From assembly GCA_006227775.1 (NCBI GenBank), contig SBFV01000175.1, positions 1 through 6,329 of the forward strand: a stretch of 6,329 nt of DNA, in the 5' to 3' direction. Positions 4,744 to 6,329 of this stretch are shown piece after piece; position 1 is the first letter of the stretch; the number at the start of each line of letters is the position of its first letter. This DNA comes from Gammaproteobacteria bacterium (GTDB taxonomy: Bacteria > Pseudomonadota > Gammaproteobacteria > Chromatiales > Chromatiaceae). The notes beneath the pieces are model-generated. The model was not told the origin of the DNA. It was given only the letters and a program-made list of their open reading frames with translations, and ran no database searches. Made by a program: the position numbers and the translations under genes.

Positions 4744-6329
4744 ATGTGTGGTATCTGCGGTGAGTTGCGCTTCGACGGCGCCCCGGCGGACCTGGGGGCG
4801 ATCCAGCGCATGATGGATCAGATCCGGCGGCGCGGGCCGGACCATGGCGGGAGCTGGAGCGACGGCAGCCTGGGCCTGGGCCACCGGCGGCTGAGCATCA
4901 TCGACCTGTCCATCCGCGCCAACCAGCCGATGCTGGATCCGGACCTGGGCCTGGCCCTGGTCTTCAACGGCGCCATCTACAACTACCGCGAACTGCGCCA
5001 GGAACTGGCGGCCAGGGGTTACCGCTTCTTCTCCACCGGCGACACCGAGGTCATCCTCAAAGCCTGGCACGCCTGGGGCGAGGGCTGCGTCGAGCGGCTG
5101 CACGGCATGTTCGCCTTCGGCCTCTGGGACATGAATCGCCGGGTCCTGTTCCTGGCCCGCGACCGCTTTGGCGTCAAGCCCCTCTACTGGACCCGCGACC
5201 ACCGGCGCCTGCGTTTCGCCTCCAGCACCCAGGCCCTGCTGGCGGCGGGGGAGGTGGACACCGCCATCGACCCCGCCGCCCTCCATCACCTCTTCAGCCT
5301 CCATGCCGTGGTGCCGGCGCCGCGCACCATCCTCGCCGGGGTGCGCAAACTGGCCCCAGCCCACTGGCTGCGCCTCGATGCGAACGGCACCACCACCGAG
5401 CGCCAGTATTGGAGCCTGGCCGGCATCCGCCCGGACACCCATCTGAGTCCCGCCGATTGGGTGGAGGCCAGCGGCACCGCCCTGCGGGATGCGGTGCGCA
5501 AGCGCGAGGAGGTGGCGGACGTGCCCGTGGGGGTGCTGCTCTCCGGTGGCCTGGACTCCAGTCTGCTGGTGGCCCTGCTGGCTGAGCTGGGCCAGCGCGA
5601 CATCCGCACCTTCTCGGTGGGTTTCGAGGACACCCCGGAAGAGGCCGGCAGCGAGTTCGAGTACTCCGACCAGGTGGTGGCGCGCTACGGCACCCGGCAC
5701 AGCCGGTTCCATGTCCCCAACAGCGAGGTCCTGCGCCGACTGCCGGAGGCGGTGGATGCCATGACCGAGCCCATGTTCGGCCAGGACGCCGTCGCCTTTT
5801 ATCTGCTCGGCGAGCAGGTGTCGCGGGAGATCAAGGTGGTTCAGTCCGGTCAGGGGGCGGACGAGGTCTTCGGTGGCTATTTCTGGTACCCGCAACTGGC
5901 GGCGGCGAAATCCCTTGAGCGGAGCGCCTGGCTGGCCATCTTTAGCCGCCATTATTTCGATCGGGACCACGACGAATTCCTGCGCCTCGTCACCCCGGCC
6001 TATGCCGGGCCGGATCACACCGGCATGCTGGTCGCCGACCTCCTCGACCGGACCGGCGCCATGGAGTTGGTGGACGCCGTGCTGCGCCTGGACGTGAGTA
6101 CCCTCATCGTCGACGACCCCGTCAAGCGGGTGGACAACATGACCATGGCCTGGGGCCTGGAGGCGCGGGTGCCCTTCCTCGACCACCAACTGGTGGAACT
6201 GGCCACCCGCTGCCCGGCGCAGATCCGGCTGGGGGAGGGCGGCAAATACCCCCTCAAGGCCCTGGCGCGCGGCCTGCTGCCGGATGCCGTCATCGATCGG
6301 CCCAAGGGTTACTTCCCCATGCCGGCCCT
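4744..6329 (+). CDS. asnO: N-acetylglutaminylglutamine amidotransferase, asparagine-synthase family (partial, C-terminus missing)
   Basis: The frame is open for 528 codons to the right edge; the family is close to 590 residues, so roughly 60 are missing. It begins MCGICGELRFDG, the signature of the NAGGN-type branch. Cys2 is the N-terminal nucleophile of the glutaminase domain, followed by RLSIIDLS (49-56), VFNGAIYNYREL (73-84) and GDTEV (99-103). The synthetase domain has the ATP pyrophosphatase loop SGGLDSS (267-273), SGQGADEVFGGY (368-379) and VDNMTMAWGLEARVPFLDH (463-481). By family knowledge it uses glutamine and ATP to amidate N-acetylglutaminylglutamine, making the osmoprotectant NAGGN; it was described as asnO with its partner ngg in Sinorhizobium meliloti. 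The partner gene would lie past 6329. HAVVPAPRTILAGVRKL (187-203) is also typical of this branch rather than of ordinary AsnB. A strong ribosome binding site and the 17-bp inverted repeat lie upstream. Confidence 0.9.
   Translation, partial: MCGICGELRFDGAPADLGAIQRMMDQIRRRGPDHGGSWSDGSLGLGHRRLSIIDLSIRANQPMLDPDLGLALVFNGAIYNYRELRQELAARGYRFFSTGDTEVILKAWHAWGEGCVERLHGMFAFGLWDMNRRVLFLARDRFGVKPLYWTRDHRRLRFASSTQALLAAGEVDTAIDPAALHHLFSLHAVVPAPRTILAGVRKLAPAHWLRLDANGTTTERQYWSLAGIRPDTHLSPADWVEASGTALRDAVRKREEVADVPVGVLLSGGLDSSLLVALLAELGQRDIRTFSVGFEDTPEEAGSEFEYSDQVVARYGTRHSRFHVPNSEVLRRLPEAVDAMTEPMFGQDAVAFYLLGEQVSREIKVVQSGQGADEVFGGYFWYPQLAAAKSLERSAWLAIFSRHYFDRDHDEFLRLVTPAYAGPDHTGMLVADLLDRTGAMELVDAVLRLDVSTLIVDDPVKRVDNMTMAWGLEARVPFLDHQLVELATRCPAQIRLGEGGKYPLKALARGLLPDAVIDRPKGYFPMPA

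Noticed and set aside
4657..6189. 510-codon open frame on the minus strand opposite the amidotransferase
   Set aside because: It is the complement of a gene with all its catalytic motifs intact; the translation has Gly/His/Gln-rich low-complexity character and no domain signature.

Overview
The window is high-GC bacterial DNA whose codons end mostly in G or C. It has compact genes, one rho-independent terminator and clear Shine-Dalgarno sites on some genes. The gene content is an iron superoxide dismutase of E. coli SodB type, a YbfF-like esterase and an N-acetylglutaminylglutamine amide (NAGGN) amidotransferase. This fits a gammaproteobacterium, perhaps a purple sulfur (Chromatiales) relative. 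That placement is inference from gene content and composition; no ribosomal or other taxonomic marker is present. No tRNA, rRNA, CRISPR array, insertion sequence or phage gene was seen.

Layout. Positions 1-306 (minus) hold the N-terminal part of an alpha/beta-hydrolase running off the left edge. Positions 307-390 hold a strong minus-strand terminator and an 11-bp tandem repeat. Positions 391-972 (minus) encode an Fe-type superoxide dismutase, with a good ribosome binding site and a possible promoter upstream. Positions 973-1405 are a long divergent gap with several possible RNA hairpins. From there the genes run on the plus strand. A class I SAM-dependent methyltransferase ends at 2215. A 96-bp gap with a 9-bp-arm hairpin follows. 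A 753-residue 2-oxoglutarate/Fe(II) oxygenase of poorly described architecture occupies 2312-4573. A 170-bp gap carries a 17-bp perfect inverted repeat. Finally, a NAGGN-type asparagine-synthase-like amidotransferase starts at 4744 and runs off the right edge.

How they fit together. The left half is oxidative-stress housekeeping (sodB) with an esterase downstream. The right edge starts an osmoadaptation locus, because NAGGN is a compatible solute; its partner synthetase (ngg) would be expected beyond 6329. The methyltransferase and the large oxygenase lie in tandem between these and have no assigned pathway. The oxygenase is the least understood coding sequence here: it has a clear N-terminal catalytic domain and about 540 further residues with two conserved-looking blocks, one of them a C-x-C-x2-C motif. 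The window does not show an obvious complete novel system. The parts most worth a second look are this oxygenase and the structured non-coding DNA before the methyltransferase, the oxygenase and the amidotransferase.
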